Source: Distichodus sexfasciatus (lineage: Eukaryota > Chordata > Actinopteri > Characiformes > Distichodontidae). From it: a stretch of DNA of 64,000 nt. Each line of letters begins with the position of its first letter. Positions within the stretch are counted from its first letter, which is position 1. The translations under genes and the position numbers were made by a program. The notes below the pieces were generated by a model, which searched no databases, was not told the origin of the DNA, and worked only from the letters and a program-made list of their open reading frames with translations. Location: contig JAVGVS010000019.1 of assembly GCA_032718565.1 (NCBI GenBank), forward strand, positions 4,066,912 through 4,130,911, in the 5' to 3' direction. This document shows positions 22,385-33,199 of this stretch, one piece after another.

Positions 22385-23224
22385 AAATATATTAAAAAAT
22401 GTTCATAAAAATATCTGTGTAAATATTTTTTTGGACTTAATTTTTTTTGCTTTGCTTAAATTGTTATCGTTTTTCTGTCTGATTTCTGCCTTGCTTGTGT
22501 GTGACATTTCCTGCTCATGATTGTTTGATTACCTTTGTTGGATCTGTTGGTTGATGTTCGAGCATTTTTGCTTGACTATAACTCTTTTCCATCCCCATTG
22601 TCCCAATAAAAGTCTGTCTAAAATGCTCCAATCTTCTATGAGCATTAATAAGTTGTGCTTTATATTTTGTTGGGTCATCAACTACATTTAAAAGTTGATT
22701 GGCTAGTCAAACTAAAGCTAATTTAGGAGACACATCACTATGACGGCACTGAATTTGCGGTGTTCCCTGTTGAACACTGCTACATTGATGGAGTATAAAA
22801 TGTATTGCAAAAGTAAACTTGTTTGGAACTTATTACAGGCTTTGTTACCTCTGATGACCGTGTAACAATGAAAGCCAGTGCAAAGGCCATGTCCATATAT
22901 TGACCCATAAATAATGCAGCAGTAATCAGCCATTCATTAACCTTTTAATATTGAATATCACGTCCGCTGTGGCTGCTCTGTGGAGCTAATTTCCCATGCA
23001 ACAGCATGTACTGAAATGAGGCAAGTTCACAAAACATGCTGGGCAATGAGCTTTATTACAAGAATTTCCTAAAGTACATACTGAGATCCTTTTATAGTTC
23101 CCCAACAGATTATAGTGTAGCCACTGTATTACAGTTTGACCTCAATGTAGCCTGTTCGATTTTTTTTCTTCTTCAAAATGTTATTCGACAAAACTAGCAG
23201 AAGTCATACCAGGAGTTTGATGTT
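22385..23224. other. Unassigned sequence
   Basis: No gene or repeat recognised. The last 100 bases may be further decayed retroelement sequence. Confidence 0.35.
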
Positions 23225-23738
23225 CACTTATGTTATAAAGTTAAGCTGCATCTCGGTCAAACCATAGCAGAAACCACACAGCTCAAAGATGCACTCACAA
23301 ACGCTGAATCTTTCTAAACGTGAGTTCCACAAATCAAGGCTGGAATCCTATGGCTTTGTTTTTCTGACAAAGCTAAATCTGCAAATCCAAATACGATGTT
23401 GGTATTGTCACGCGGACGCCTCTGCCAGAGGCAGTGAGGTAAAAAGCTTATTGGGTTTGGCCAAATGCACTTCACATTTTGTCAAAGACTTTGTCACAGT
23501 CCCAACTCCACTGCATGAGCTCACCAAAATCACATTCGCTGGAGCTAAGAACATAAACACAACGAATTATCCTGAAAGACAAGTGACACCACACTGGCTG
23601 GCATGCATTTATCCTATGAAAGGCACAGAGCTCATTGTTGACGCAGGCCCAAAAAGATTAGGCTGTGTTTTTCTGCAAAAAAGACTGCACCCACAGATAA
23701 CACTGGTCATGAACTCAGCGATGGTGAAAAACGCATAG
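23225..23738 (+). pseudogene. Gypsy-type pol fragment (reverse transcriptase to RNase H), decayed
   Basis: An open stretch encodes the end of a Ty3/Gypsy reverse transcriptase and the start of RNase H. Recognisable pieces in order: LNLSKREFHKSRLESYGFVF (RT thumb region, family form 'LN..KCEF....L.FYGFVFS'), SEVKSLLGLAKCTSHFVKDF, PLHELTK, and ELIVDAGPKRLGCVFLQ, which holds the first RNase H Asp. The segment between thumb and SEVKSLLG is altered, probably by an indel, and sequence after the RNase H start is lost. No LTR or integrase lies nearby. The parent enzyme copies element RNA into DNA; this copy is dead. Confidence 0.85.
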
Positions 23739-23825
23739 ACAAAAAGGGAAATACTTGCCATTTTATAGAGCATGAACACTTCAACCTATAACTTTATCCA
23801 ATTCTTTCATGCTGGTCACATACCT

Positions 23826-24000
23826 TAAACCAGGAGTAGGCAACTCCGATCCTGGAGGTCCAGTGTCCAGGAGGTTTTTCATCCAACTAGATTTCAGAAC
23901 CTGGTCTCAGGTGGATAACTACCAGAAGAGACTGATCAGGTAGGATGGAAAACCTACAGGACACCAGACCTCCAGTACCGGCGTCGCCTCCCCCTGCCTT
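23826..24000. repeat. Palindromic MITE (AGGCAACTCCGATCCTGGAG type)
   Basis: CTCCGATCCTGGAGGTC at the left is loosely inverted as GACCTCCAGTACCGG at the right; interior contains a reverse pair around 'accagaagagactgatcagg'. It matches a common fish hairpin repeat in layout. Confidence 0.55.
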
Positions 24001-24367
24001 AAGCTATGGCACATCAAATGGAACCCTGGCTTGGAACTGGAGGTGGAAAAGTCTGCGTTGAAAATGTGAAATTTACTTCCGGGTTTCCCACCCTCACCCT
24101 AAATTAAAGATGCATTTGGCCAAACTATTTCAGAGGTGCTAATTGTCAGAAATTGTACTTTCTGAACCTGGACTTTTCCACCTGCTCTTAAAATGTAGCT
24201 CAGTTCTTCACAGCCTAAGGCAGCTATCTAATTCAAACATGGACTATGGGCAGCATGTCAGAGTAGAAAAAACTGATCAATTTCTTCAACTGAACACATC
24301 AACAACTGTGTAGGACATGCAGTGAAACATTCTTCAGCACATTCAGATTTAAACAGGTAAAAAGTGA
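24001..24367. other. Unassigned sequence
   Basis: Nothing recognised. Confidence 0.35.
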
Positions 24368-24375
24368 ACTGTGAG

Positions 24376-25141
24376 CAGAGGTGCGTGGAGTAGCCAAAAA
24401 TCTTACTCAAGTAGGAGTATTGTTTCTTCAGAATATTATTACTCGAGTAAAAGTAAAAAGTAGTCATCCAAAAATTTACTCAAGTAAGAGTAAAAAGTAC
24501 TCAAGTACTAAGTAACTTCTGAGTAAATTAAAGATTAATTGGTTTAATATATAATCAAATATGCAAAAATTTAAAATAGCAATGTGTTCGGATATTACCA
24601 AACAATATTACATTAAAAACATTTTTTTTTAAAATCTATACAAAGTAACATAAATTAAGGCTAATTCAGCCACAATAAACAGTACAATAATCTGTAATAA
24701 CTTAATAACTTTTTTAGTTTAAACAAAAAGGCTCAGCAGGCAGAGGTTACACAGTAAAACAAGAACAAGTCTGTCTGTGCATAAACTGTCCTGTGTGTGT
24801 GTGTCTCTGTGTGTGTGTGTGTCTGTGTGTGTCCGCACGTGTTTCGTGTGTGGTCATGTGACTGCCAAGCTCCGTTTGATTGGTGGAACGGTCATTTAGG
24901 AGGAAGTTTTCCGACAAAACAAACAGATCGGGCATTGGATAACAGATGAATAAAAATAAAAGTAGTGAGCGGAATGTCGCTCAGTGTAACTGAGTAACAG
25001 TAACGTTATTTCTTCACAAATATACTCAAGTAAAAGTAAAAAGTATGTTGTATAAAAACTACTCTTACATGTACAGTTTATCCAAAAAGTTACTCAAGTA
25101 AATGTAACAGAGTAAGTGTAGCGCGTTACTACCCACCTCTG
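24376..25141. mobile_element. Non-autonomous hAT element with 8-bp target duplication
   Basis: Termini CAGAGGTGCGTGGAGTAGCC and CGTTACTACCCACCTCTG are inverted, with many TACTCAAGTA/AAAAGTA subterminal repeats on both sides. Identical flanking 8-mers ACTGTGAG at 24368-24375 and 25142-25149. A GT microsatellite lies inside at about 24793-24830. No transposase is encoded. Confidence 0.93.
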
Positions 25142-25880
25142 ACTGTGAGATTCTGGGATAGCCACTCCCTACACACTTACTGACAGTGTTACAACTTTCT
25201 TAAGTAGGACACCAGAGGATTGGACAGAAGAAAAAAAAATGCTTCTATCGGAAAAAAGTTTGTTTGTGCTGACATTGATAGACAAGTGGAGGTAACAGTC
25301 AAGGCCGGTCTCGCATGCCAACGCACATAAAAATCACTCTGAGCGACTAAAGTTGACTGAATACCCACAGTTTGGCAATGTGCAGGTTTTTCGATCCATA
25401 CGGCTGAATGCATGCTAGTTACAGCGGATAAATGCTCTCATTTTCTACTGTCAACACTGTCATTCCTGTCTGGGATGAAGTGAAAAGAAATAAGATAAAA
25501 ACAGCCAATAGTCTGACTTTGGATAGTGAGCATTTTAGCAACTTTGCACTATACTTTGGATTCCGTTTTGGAAAAATCATACCTTAGCACTGGTGCTAGG
25601 ACCTTCATCAGAACTTTGGGGATGTTTCTGAAAGCAACAGAGACACAAAATGCCCTGTGATCACAGTCTATTTGTTCCTTTGGAAATACTTTACAGCAAA
25701 CCACAGGACATCTGCAAAATCACATTGATGTAAGGAATATATCAGACAAGAGTGTGAATCCGAGATGGAATCCAAAGTATAGAGCAAAGTTGCTCAATTG
25801 AAAAGTCAGACTATGGACTGTTTTTATCTTATTTCTTTTCACTTTATCCCAGACAGGAATGACCGAGTGTTGACAGTGGG

Positions 25881-26626
25881 CAGGGGTGTCAGAGGCATTC
25901 AGAATATGGGGGGGGGGGGGGGGGGGGATTCCTGCAATCTGGTGTATTTTTAACAGATTGTTAAACACCTAATAAAAGTGACTTAATTCAATGACTATTT
26001 TAGAGACAGATTCAACAAGTACTAATTCAAGTAGTCCATATATTCATCAGCCTGTTTTTAAACCCACTGCCATGCCTAAGATAATGAAATTAATGTGACA
26101 CAATTTATCGACAAACTAAACCGTAAACTGTCTTGTGGGGAAATTTTGACTTACTTTCCGCTTCTTTGTCTCATGTCCATTGTGTCTGGGGAGGGAGCAA
26201 ATATTGCGAACAATTGTATATCAACCAAGAATACCCTATGTTTACTGTTTAAGTAGCCTAAGTAAGGCAAAGGTTACTCCTAATATTTTATTGTTTAGTT
26301 GAACATTCATTTAACATGGCCTAAGGCAGCGGTTTCCAAACATTTTTTTTGCGCACAATGGGGCTGACGTTACCTGCTCCAGTTTCGAGCAGCCTGTCTA
26401 TGCACTGACGATTCACTTCACTTGCATGCGGTGAGTTGGAGGCAAACCCGGAGCGGATTTCCAGTGGTATGTGTATTCTCCTATCGATTAAGTGGAATGG
26501 ATTCTTTTGTGAAACAGCGCTGGGTGAACTAATATTTTATGTATAAAATTGGGGGGGTCCAAACAAATAATTATGAAATATGAAGGGGACACGTCCCCTT
26601 CAGATCGAATGGCGGCGACGCCCGTG
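25881..26626. mobile_element. hAT element inserted in the foldback arm
   Basis: Termini CAGGGGTGTC and GCGACGCCCGTG are the ends of the CAGGGGCGTCG group. Flanking 8-mers ACAGTGGG are identical (25873-25880 and 26627-26634). Near the right end is a 10-bp palindrome (TGAAGGGGAC, 2 bases, GTCCCCTTCA). A G run occupies about 25909-25927. No transposase frame. Confidence 0.93.
25909..25927. repeat. Poly-G run
   Basis: About 19 consecutive G bases; length may be inaccurate in the assembly. Confidence 0.85.
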
Positions 26627-26813
26627 ACAGTGGGAAATGAGAATATTTATAGCTAACACGCATTCAGCCGTATGCAATGAATCCAAAGAAACTTCTGTTT
26701 TCTGATTACAAATAACAAATAACAGCAACATCTTGGGGTGAAGGTCTTGTTTAGGACCCCAGTGCTGGTAGTTAAAGCCAAATTTGATCCTACAACCTCT
26801 TTAGGAAGCGGTC

Positions 26814-27027
26814 AGAATGGTGGTGCCGTGGTTAGCGCTGCCGCCTCACAGCGCGAGGGTCCAGGGTTTGAGCCCCGGGTTGGCCGTAGGGCCTTTCTGG
26901 GTGGAATTTGCATGCTCTCCCTGTCTTCGCATGGGTTTCCTCCAGGGGCTCCGGTTTCCGCCCACAGTCCAAAAGCATGCAATACAGGTTAAGTGGCAAT
27001 TTTAATTGGCCCCGTAAGGTGTGAATG
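26814..27027 (+). repeat. SINE-B copy, head and body
   Basis: tRNA-like head with A box (TGGTGCCGTGGTTAGCGCTG) and B box (GGTTTGAGCCCC), then GGGCCTTTCTGGGTGGAATT, GGGTTTCCTCC and CCCACAGTCCAAAAGCATGC. The 3' tail is missing where the next, oppositely oriented copy begins. Confidence 0.85.
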
Positions 27028-27028
27028 T

Positions 27029-27097
27029 AATGTTTGAACCCTGGACCTTCTTCTAGTAAGGCGGCAGTGATAGCCACTGCACTACCGTGCCGCCCAC
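27029..27097 (-). repeat. SINE-B head fragment, opposite orientation
   Basis: Reads TTTGAACCCTGGACCTTC and GCACTACCGTGCCGCCC, the tRNA head in reverse. Together with the preceding copy it forms converging heads that can pair over about 65 bases. Confidence 0.8.
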
Positions 27098-27660
27098 TTT
27101 TACAACTTTATTTGCAGTAAAATGTTTTGCTTAGGCTGTCATTAACCTGGAGAGTCACCAAATCTTCTGAGCAGATTCATTATTTATTGCAGCATCCTTT
27201 AGGTCAGCATGGCATTTTGCCTGTGATATAAAATATTTATTTGAACTGCTGCAAAGTTGAAGCCTAATTTGCTTACAAACACTTCTGCTTTTGTAGAATT
27301 GCTTTTGCTGGATTATTATTTCTTTTTTGTTTACTGCTCTGTTTCTGCACAAGACTCTTATATAATATATGTCTTAAAAATTGCAGCAGAAAATCTTGTT
27401 ACTGCAACTGATCTAGGCCAGCTGAAGTTAGAGAGAGTTTTGGACTCATCTCATGTCGGCGATGTTCCCGCCTCTGTGCTGGATTTCGCAGCCATGTGAC
27501 CTCTCCAGGAAGCAGCAGCTGTTGCCCTCGATTTGGGAAACCCCTCCGGACGCCCGCCCTCTTCTTACAGCTCCACCCTGTAGTCAAACACTCCGCAGTA
27601 TCACTCATCTGGCACCTCCAGTGGAGATGTCTACCTACGAGACACCATATCTCATATTCC
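27098..27660. other. Unassigned sequence
   Basis: AT-rich to about 27400, then GC-richer. No coherent exon or repeat recognised. Confidence 0.3.
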
Positions 27661-27870
27661 ATCACCTTACGGGCCCAATTAGAGTCACCAATTAACCTAT
27701 ATTGCGTACTTTTGGACTGTGGGAGGAAACCGGAGCCCCCAGAGGAAACCCACATGAACACAGAGAAAGCATGCAAACTCTACACAGAAAGGGCCTACGG
27801 GTGACACGGGGATCGAACCCAGGACCTTATTACTGTGAGACAGCAGTGCTAACCACTGTGCCACCCTGGT
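27661..27870 (-). repeat. SINE-B copy, head present
   Basis: Reverse copy: AATTAACCTATATTGCG, GGACTGTGGGAGGAAACC, CATGCAAACTCTACACAGAA, then the head with GATCGAACCCAGGACC and AACCACTGTGCCACC. The 3' tail is absent. Confidence 0.85.
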
Positions 27871-28416
27871 TTTCTTTTATGCTCTTTTAAATGATTTTTT
27901 GCATTAATGTTATTTACATTCAGTGAATCAGAGCAACCAGCACTGGGCTTAAAGGTCTTACACACGTTTGGTGAAATCGGGATGGAAACAGAGCAGGAGA
28001 TATTAATAAACCTTCCATTTCTCCACTTCACAGTTCATAAAAATCTGCTCTCTGAACTCCTGCATGTCTGATGTAAGCTTATTTAGGCCATATTAATGGC
28101 AGCATGTGTCTCGCTTTTCTAATCCTATTTTCCTTAAGGGAACCCAGCGCCCAACTGACTCTCTGTTGGAATTACACCCTGGTTCCGCACGTATGTTCTT
28201 TTGCTCCTTAAATACATCAATAGATTTATTTTTTAATACTGTATGCGACATGGTGAAATAAAATCACTATTAGTGTCAATATCCTCGGTTGGTTGTAGCT
28301 TTGGATGTCTGAAAAAGATATGAGGTTCTCTGTGATTCTGAAGCCGGCATCATTTGAGCTGTTTTACTCATCGTCACTTATTTTGATCACAGATTATAGT
28401 AGTAAAGTCTTAACCT
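27871..28416. other. Unassigned sequence
   Basis: Nothing recognised. Confidence 0.35.
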
Positions 28417-28719
28417 TAAGGCCTGGTCCACACGGACGTGCGTTTTGTAGCTGCATTCGATTGGCGTTTCACTGGCGTTCGCGATAGCGTTGTTTTCCTC
28501 GCGTTCATTGGGATTTTGACGCCAAGAAAGCGTTGCATGCAGCGTTTATTTGACGCCACCCAAACGCGCAGCTGGCCGAACGCCGGTGCTGAATGCCCGT
28601 GTGGACGCTTTGGTTTGCTCCAATGAGCAGAAAAACGGTCAGCGTTCAGTCGGTGCTCACCTGACGCCACAAACACCAGAAAAATGCCTGGTTCAGACGT
28701 CCGTGTGAACGAGGCTTTA
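28417..28719. mobile_element. MITE with inverted ends (GGCCTGGTCCACACGGACG)
   Basis: The left end AAGGCCTGGTCCACACGGAC is inverted at the right as GACGTCCGTGTGAACGAGGC. The interior is unusually GC-rich for the window and contains GCGTT/AACGC motifs on both sides (28495, 28527, 28578, 28640). A TTAA precedes the left end. Open frames on both strands are a by-product of the palindrome. Confidence 0.8.
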
Positions 28720-29183
28720 CTCACCAGACATATATAGTGTATGTGCCTCTTTTTACCTTTCTTTTGCCATTTATAAAGCACTCAGGTTAGAAAATAGTTC
28801 TATATAAGTGCTATATAAATATATTTTACTTCGTGTCTGTATAAAGGCTTCCATGACGTCTGTCAGAGCTTTTCTTTATTGGCCCGCTAATAATCACTTC
28901 CATAAATAATTTTGGAAGTTCCTCCAAACTTTCCTCTTCAATGCTTAATTTTTAGCAAACTCATTTAAAAGTTTAAGAGTTCATAAGTTCAGGAGACATT
29001 TTAATTTATTATCTTTTTAATGGAGCATTACCTCTTTTGCCTGTATTTTATACCTCTTTGAAGTTTACTTTCATGGAAGACAATGACTAAGAAGTAGTTG
29101 AACTGTGAGGCAGCTGGAGACCGAAAGTGAGAGATTTTTTCCATCCTTTCTTTTCACATTAATTAGCACTGAACTTCAGGGGC
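28720..29183. other. Unassigned sequence
   Basis: Nothing recognised. Confidence 0.35.
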
Positions 29184-29807
29184 TGTGATATTGTATGGAA
29201 TGCTAGTGTGACCAGTAGAGGCGCTATTGGGTTTAGTATCTCAGGTAGTTTCTCCATTTGCAGCCACCATATCTTCCTCTTTTTGGACACGCCTCCAATT
29301 ACCTTTCTAGTGGCTAACCATGCTTTAGCTTTTTGTCTATAAACCAGCCTTAGCAGGTAGGCCATTTGAGACCCTTGGCTTTTTGTCCTCCCAAACACGG
29401 GGTTTACTGGACCTTGGTTTAATTGCCAGATATTTTTGGGTGTTATGCTGGTTGGCCACCAAAAGTCTGGGTTGGAAATGTTCAGTAGTACATCATACTA
29501 TTGTAAACTGCGCAGTGAGAGCTTGTGGTTGCGTTGCAAGGTCTCCATGGCCATCTGATACTGAGTCAGAAGTGAACAGAGAAAGAATTGTTGCTGCTGC
29601 TTTGCCTTTCCTTAACTTGGCCTTGTAGTTTTGGTATACTTAGGTTTTGCCCATTTGTCACTTTATTGTAAAGGTTTGCTTTCTTTTATTTTATTTTAAT
29701 TATTGGTTGTGATTTGTGCGGGTTAATTTCTGCGCCTATCGGGATGCTCAGTTTGTTGTGGCATTGGGGTTCAGGCGGGGTTGGCTACACCCCTCTATAT
29801 TCTATCA
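29184..29807 (+). mobile_element. Candidate 5' LTR of a retrotransposon
   Basis: Begins TGTGATATTG and ends CTATCA, one base before a primer-binding-site match. A TATA box (GTCTATAAACC) lies about 150 bases in. A CCAGTAGAGGCGC motif near the start is common in fish LTRs. No second LTR with this sequence is in the window, so the start is inferred from the TG and not confirmed by pairwise comparison. Confidence 0.6.
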
Positions 29808-29808
29808 T

Positions 29809-29819
29809 TGGTGCCCCGT
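29809..29819 (+). other. Primer-binding site, elongator tRNA-Met type
   Basis: TGGTGCCCCGT is complementary to the last 8 bases plus CCA of vertebrate elongator tRNA-Met (ending ACGGGGCACCA). It lies one base after the putative LTR end, the normal position for priming reverse transcription. Confidence 0.6.
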
Positions 29820-29824
29820 TTGTG

Positions 29825-30240
29825 CTAATAGTGAATGTTGACCCTCTTTCTCTTTTGTGTTCCTGCTTTCCATAGCATTAGTGGTACTGCTGTTTATAGA
29901 GTGGTCGCCAGCTCTGAGTTTCTTATGCGCCGGAACCTGTATTTGTAGTGGTAATGAGCACCTCACTGTTTGCTGTGATTGCAGTGCCAGAACCCTTGTG
30001 TGTGTGTGGGTGTGGTTGTAGGTGTGAGTAGATCTTTGCACCTTGAGCTTGAGCGGTGTGTCTGTCTCACCTTTCTTTTTTTGGACCGGTGGACAATCCT
30101 CAACAGCTGCCAGGCTCTGGGCCCCTGTATATGGGTACAAGGGTGATATTCTTGGGGGCAGCCATTACCGCCTTCCCTTAGTCGAATGATTTTGTGTGTG
30201 ACCAAAAGTGTGTATCTGCAATTCCATGTGATGATGTTAA
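29825..30240 (+). other. Probable retrotransposon leader, no gag frame
   Basis: Sequence after the primer-binding site has no long open frame. It includes a GT run near 29997. How far the element extends is unclear; coding genes are absent, so the copy is truncated. Confidence 0.35.
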
Positions 30241-30842
30241 CTTTGTTTCAATGTTAACAATGATGTTAACCATTGTTTTTAGTGGAATCAGAAAATACAT
30301 GATTGTTTTGTACTGAAGTATCAAGCCTCTGTCATTGTACAACTGATCAGTGTGGGAGAAACCCCTTTTCTCAAGTGAGGCGTCGTGGACATCTAGTTCG
30401 GTATATCATGGCGTGAAAGACACCAGGTGGCGCAGTCGAGCAGTTTAGAGTCAAGACCAGTTGGTCACACCAGCATAGCCATTGAGCAAGCACCTGGTCA
30501 GACTTGGTCATAATTGGTCTGAATTATGTCGTCTGTTCATATTGTGTCTGGAGGTTTGCTACCTATATATCACCCATATATTCTAGAGCATTGACACCTA
30601 CATGGATCACATCCCAGTGCAACTCCGGGATAGCTGAAAGATATTTTTGGAGAGGATAATACACATTTGAAAACATTTGATCCAATAAAATATCAGCCTA
30701 CCGATGATGGTGGTAGTGGTGGTCTAGTGGTAGGATAAAAGTCAATGGACAAAGAGTTCATATGTTCACATCTGGCACAGTCCAACTTTCATTGGTAAAA
30801 TACTCAGTTCCTGAATAAAAGACTCTACAAGGACAGAGACCA
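30241..30842. other. Unassigned sequence
   Basis: Nothing recognised. Confidence 0.35.
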
Positions 30843-31140
30843 TTCATTCATTCATTTTCTGAACCGGACCAGAGTCTATTTGGGCGCCAACACACCACAG
30901 GCCACGCAAACACACTCTCAGTCCCACATTTGAGGCCAATTAAGAGTCTACAATCAACCTATATTGCATGCTTTTGGACTGTAGCAGGAAACCAGAGCAC
31001 CTGTCGAAAAAACCCATACTGTTGTACTACTGTCATGAATGAATACGAACACACAAACTCCACAAACTCAATCCGAGGATCAAACCCTGAACCTCATCGC
31101 TGTCAGGTGATAGCGCCAACCTCTGTGCCACCATGTTATC
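30843..31140 (-). repeat. SINE-B copy, near full length
   Basis: Starts with the tail (CATT)n, then CTGAACCGG, CCAACACACCACAGG, ATCAACCTATATTGCATGC, GGACTGTAGCAGGAAACC, and the head ending ACCTCTGTGCCACCATG. Diverged and with a small insertion near 31015. Confidence 0.85.
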
Positions 31141-31175
31141 TCAGAGACCACCACCATCTTTCTATTTTTTCTTTC

Positions 31176-31376
31176 TGAAAGTGAGTGATTTTGTCATCAT
31201 GAACATACCACAGCACACAGTGCATCACAATGACATGTGACCCATCTATGAAGAAGCAGTGCTTAGGGATGGTACGTTGCTCATGAGTAACTCAGTGGTA
31301 CCCTTACAGGCCCTGGATTCGAACCTGCGACCTTCTGATGACGGGGTGAACACCTTACCATTAGGCCACCAACTGC
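31176..31376 (-). repeat. SINE-A copy
   Basis: Runs from GAAAGTGAGTGATTTTGTCA to CACCTTACCATTAGGCCACC, with B box GATTCGAACC. An internal deletion of about 40 bases removes part of the GGGCAGC region. Head and tail are intact. It abuts the SINE-B copy on its left. Confidence 0.87.
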
Positions 31377-31380
31377 AGTG

Positions 31381-31423
31381 TAGTTAGCAATACATTAGCA
31401 ACTATGCTTTTGGGAAACGCACC
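31381..31423. repeat. Half copy of the AAGCATAGTT MITE
   Basis: TTAGCAACTATGCTTTTGGG with preceding TAGTTAGCAATACATTAGC; only one arm plus the stub of a unit. Confidence 0.65.
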
Positions 31424-31990
31424 TGTAGATGATTGAAGATGTGAAAAGGCTTGATTACATAGTCCGTGTCAGAGAGGACACTTTCAGCTCGGACAGGATT
31501 TGTAAATTGCCTTTCAGTAGAATGAATCTGGGTTCCTGCTGTGTGCTGACTGAAGCAGTCTCTATCATTCGGTTGCCATCGATGTTAATCTGAAACGGCT
31601 GACAGAGCCTTTTAATCTAGGAAACGAATTAGTCAAATGCTCGGAAGAACTGAACTCCTTATTGGGTTGGATAAGATTGGGGACCCCTGCTTTAATCAAA
31701 CACAGATGTCTTTCAGTAGTCTGTAAAAGGTGAAGAAGCTGAAGGTGTCTTCCCTCCAGCCCCTCCCTAAAAAGGAGGAATTCACTCTTCTTTTTTAAAC
31801 TCGTCTGACAAGATGTGGAGGAGGTGTTGTGCATGCAGCTGTTTTAATCTTGATAGAGTGTTTCATTTTCCACATCTACTTATAGTGTTGTTTGGGGCTT
31901 TTTTTTTGTGTCATCAAAAAGTCTGAAACTTCTTTCAGAGAGTCTCAAGTCTAAGCGTCTTGTACTCGTTACCACACATTTTTCATATTG
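31424..31990. other. Unassigned, partly GC-balanced sequence
   Basis: 31430-31640 is repeat-poor and could be conserved regulatory DNA; this is a guess from composition only. Confidence 0.25.
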
Positions 31991-31993
31991 CTT

Positions 31994-32165
31994 ATTTACA
32001 TTTACGGCATTTAACAGATGCTTTTTTCAATTTCCTAATTTCAGGGAGAGTCTCCCTGGAGCAACTCGGGGTTAAGGGTCTTGCTCAGGTAGTGCTGAAG
32101 GTAGGATTTGAACTCATGACCTCTTGGTTCAGAGGTAAGTGTCCTAACCATTAGACCACCACCAC
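31994..32165 (-). repeat. tRNA-derived SINE, V-SINE-like (SINE-C)
   Basis: On the minus strand: head TCTAATGGTTAGGACACTTA with B box AGTTCAAATCC, then CTGAGCAAGACCCTTAACCC, and the 3' part GCATCTGTTAAATGCCGTAA. The last block is the widely conserved 3' segment of teleost SINEs. The same head occurs at 37027. Confidence 0.75.
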
Positions 32166-32294
32166 CCAAATCCACCCACCCATTGTATTAAAACACAGTG
32201 AAGCGTATATATCTGTGCTCTTTCTGAGGACGAGGCCATGGAAGGTGCTAGACACAAATTCTAAGCTCTCCCAAATCTGAATTACAACAAAACC

Positions 32295-32500
32295 TGTGAA
32301 CACAGCACAGCACACAGTGCACCACAATGAAAAGTGACTTCTGCATTTGACTCATCCATAAAGGAGCAGTGGGCAGCTGACATGGTGCAGTGCTTGAGGA
32401 CAGTACCTTGCTCTTGAGTACCTCAGTGGTAACTTTACCAGTCCGGGATTCGAACCCTAACCCCTGCCCCAATCTTCTGATCATGGGACAAACTACTTAA
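32295..32500 (-). repeat. SINE-A copy, head degraded
   Basis: Contains AGCACACAGTGCACCACAAT, AAGGAGCAGTGGGCAGCTGA, GAGTACCTCAGTGGTAAC and GGATTCGAACCC. The head side ends in a disrupted CTTCTGATCATGGGACAAAC. Confidence 0.85.
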
Positions 32501-33101
32501 GAACGGTTATTGAATGAGGCGCCTTGTTCCTCTCTAACTGGATCCACTTAAGTGAGAAATGCTTTAGGAAGCATGGCGTGAAGGAAAAAAGGTAGGAAAA
32601 AAACCCCAAAAACAGAGTTGCGACTAATAAGCACATAACAATAGGCTCTATGCATTCGGGTGATCTCCAATTTTGTCTTTATCACCGTCCTCCTGCTGTA
32701 GCATAAGAATGATTTCACACTGTTGTGAGTCAGAGGGAATGAGGCAGGAGTCTTATCTCGTCTTCAAGACGGCTGTTGTTTCGTGCATGACTCACTGACC
32801 CCAGTAGCTTTTCCCCGTGACTGGAAAAAGGACATTGTCTGAACTAATGAAATGAGACCAAAGGAAATTTCTATTCTTTTTGTTTAAGGGTCATGTCAAT
32901 CTGGCGTGAGGGGAATATTACAGTTCTTTTGGTTTTCTTCTTACCTTGTTATCGTGCCCCTCTCTGGTAATTGAACATAATTAGGACTCTCCAGCTAGAG
33001 TAAGTAAAAATAGCTGGTTTTTGCTCAGAGCCAGTGTCACATGAATGGAGGTAAGTCGCATCATCTTTCTATCTCTCTTCCTGTTCGTGTTTGCCTCACA
33101 G
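32501..33101. other. Unassigned, repeat-poor sequence
   Basis: No repeat recognised; 32690-32850 has mixed composition and a TGACTCA AP-1-like site (near 32789). Confidence 0.25.
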
Positions 33102-33199
33102 CCAGTTGGGAGCTTTCACGCAGGAGACATATGCAGCCATGCAATGGAACTGCAATCAGGCTGTAACTCTGTCCTCGCCGCTCAGGCCACTCTGGACAG
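33102..33199 (+). other. Candidate exon with splice-like borders, unknown product
   Basis: Preceded by a pyrimidine-rich acceptor (CTCTTCCTG...TTTGCCTCACAG) and followed by CAG|GTCTGT. Two of three frames are open through the 98 bases; one reads PVGSFHAGDICSHAMELQ and onward. I recognise no family in either frame. An ATG lies 59 bases upstream (33043). It may be coincidence. Confidence 0.2.

Larger units (their letters stand above)
25391..26684. mobile_element. Foldback (large inverted repeat) element
   Basis: The left arm (25391-25572) is repeated in reverse on the right, with shared blocks CATACGGCTGAATGC, CATTCCTGTCTGGGAT, AAAAGAAATAAGATAAAAAC and ACTTTGGATTCC. The right arm is split into 25752-25872 and about 26635-26684 by the hAT insertion at 25881. 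The spacer between arms is about 180 bases. Arms are about 85-90% similar by eye. Family unknown; it could also be a local inverted duplication. Confidence 0.75.

Noticed and set aside
27399..27804. Overlapping 100+ codon frames on both strands
   Set aside because: They run through a SINE-B copy and GC-rich flank; matching frames appear at every SINE-B.
28416..28781. 121-codon reverse frame
   Set aside because: Caused by the palindromic MITE at 28417-28719, which also gives a similar plus-strand frame.
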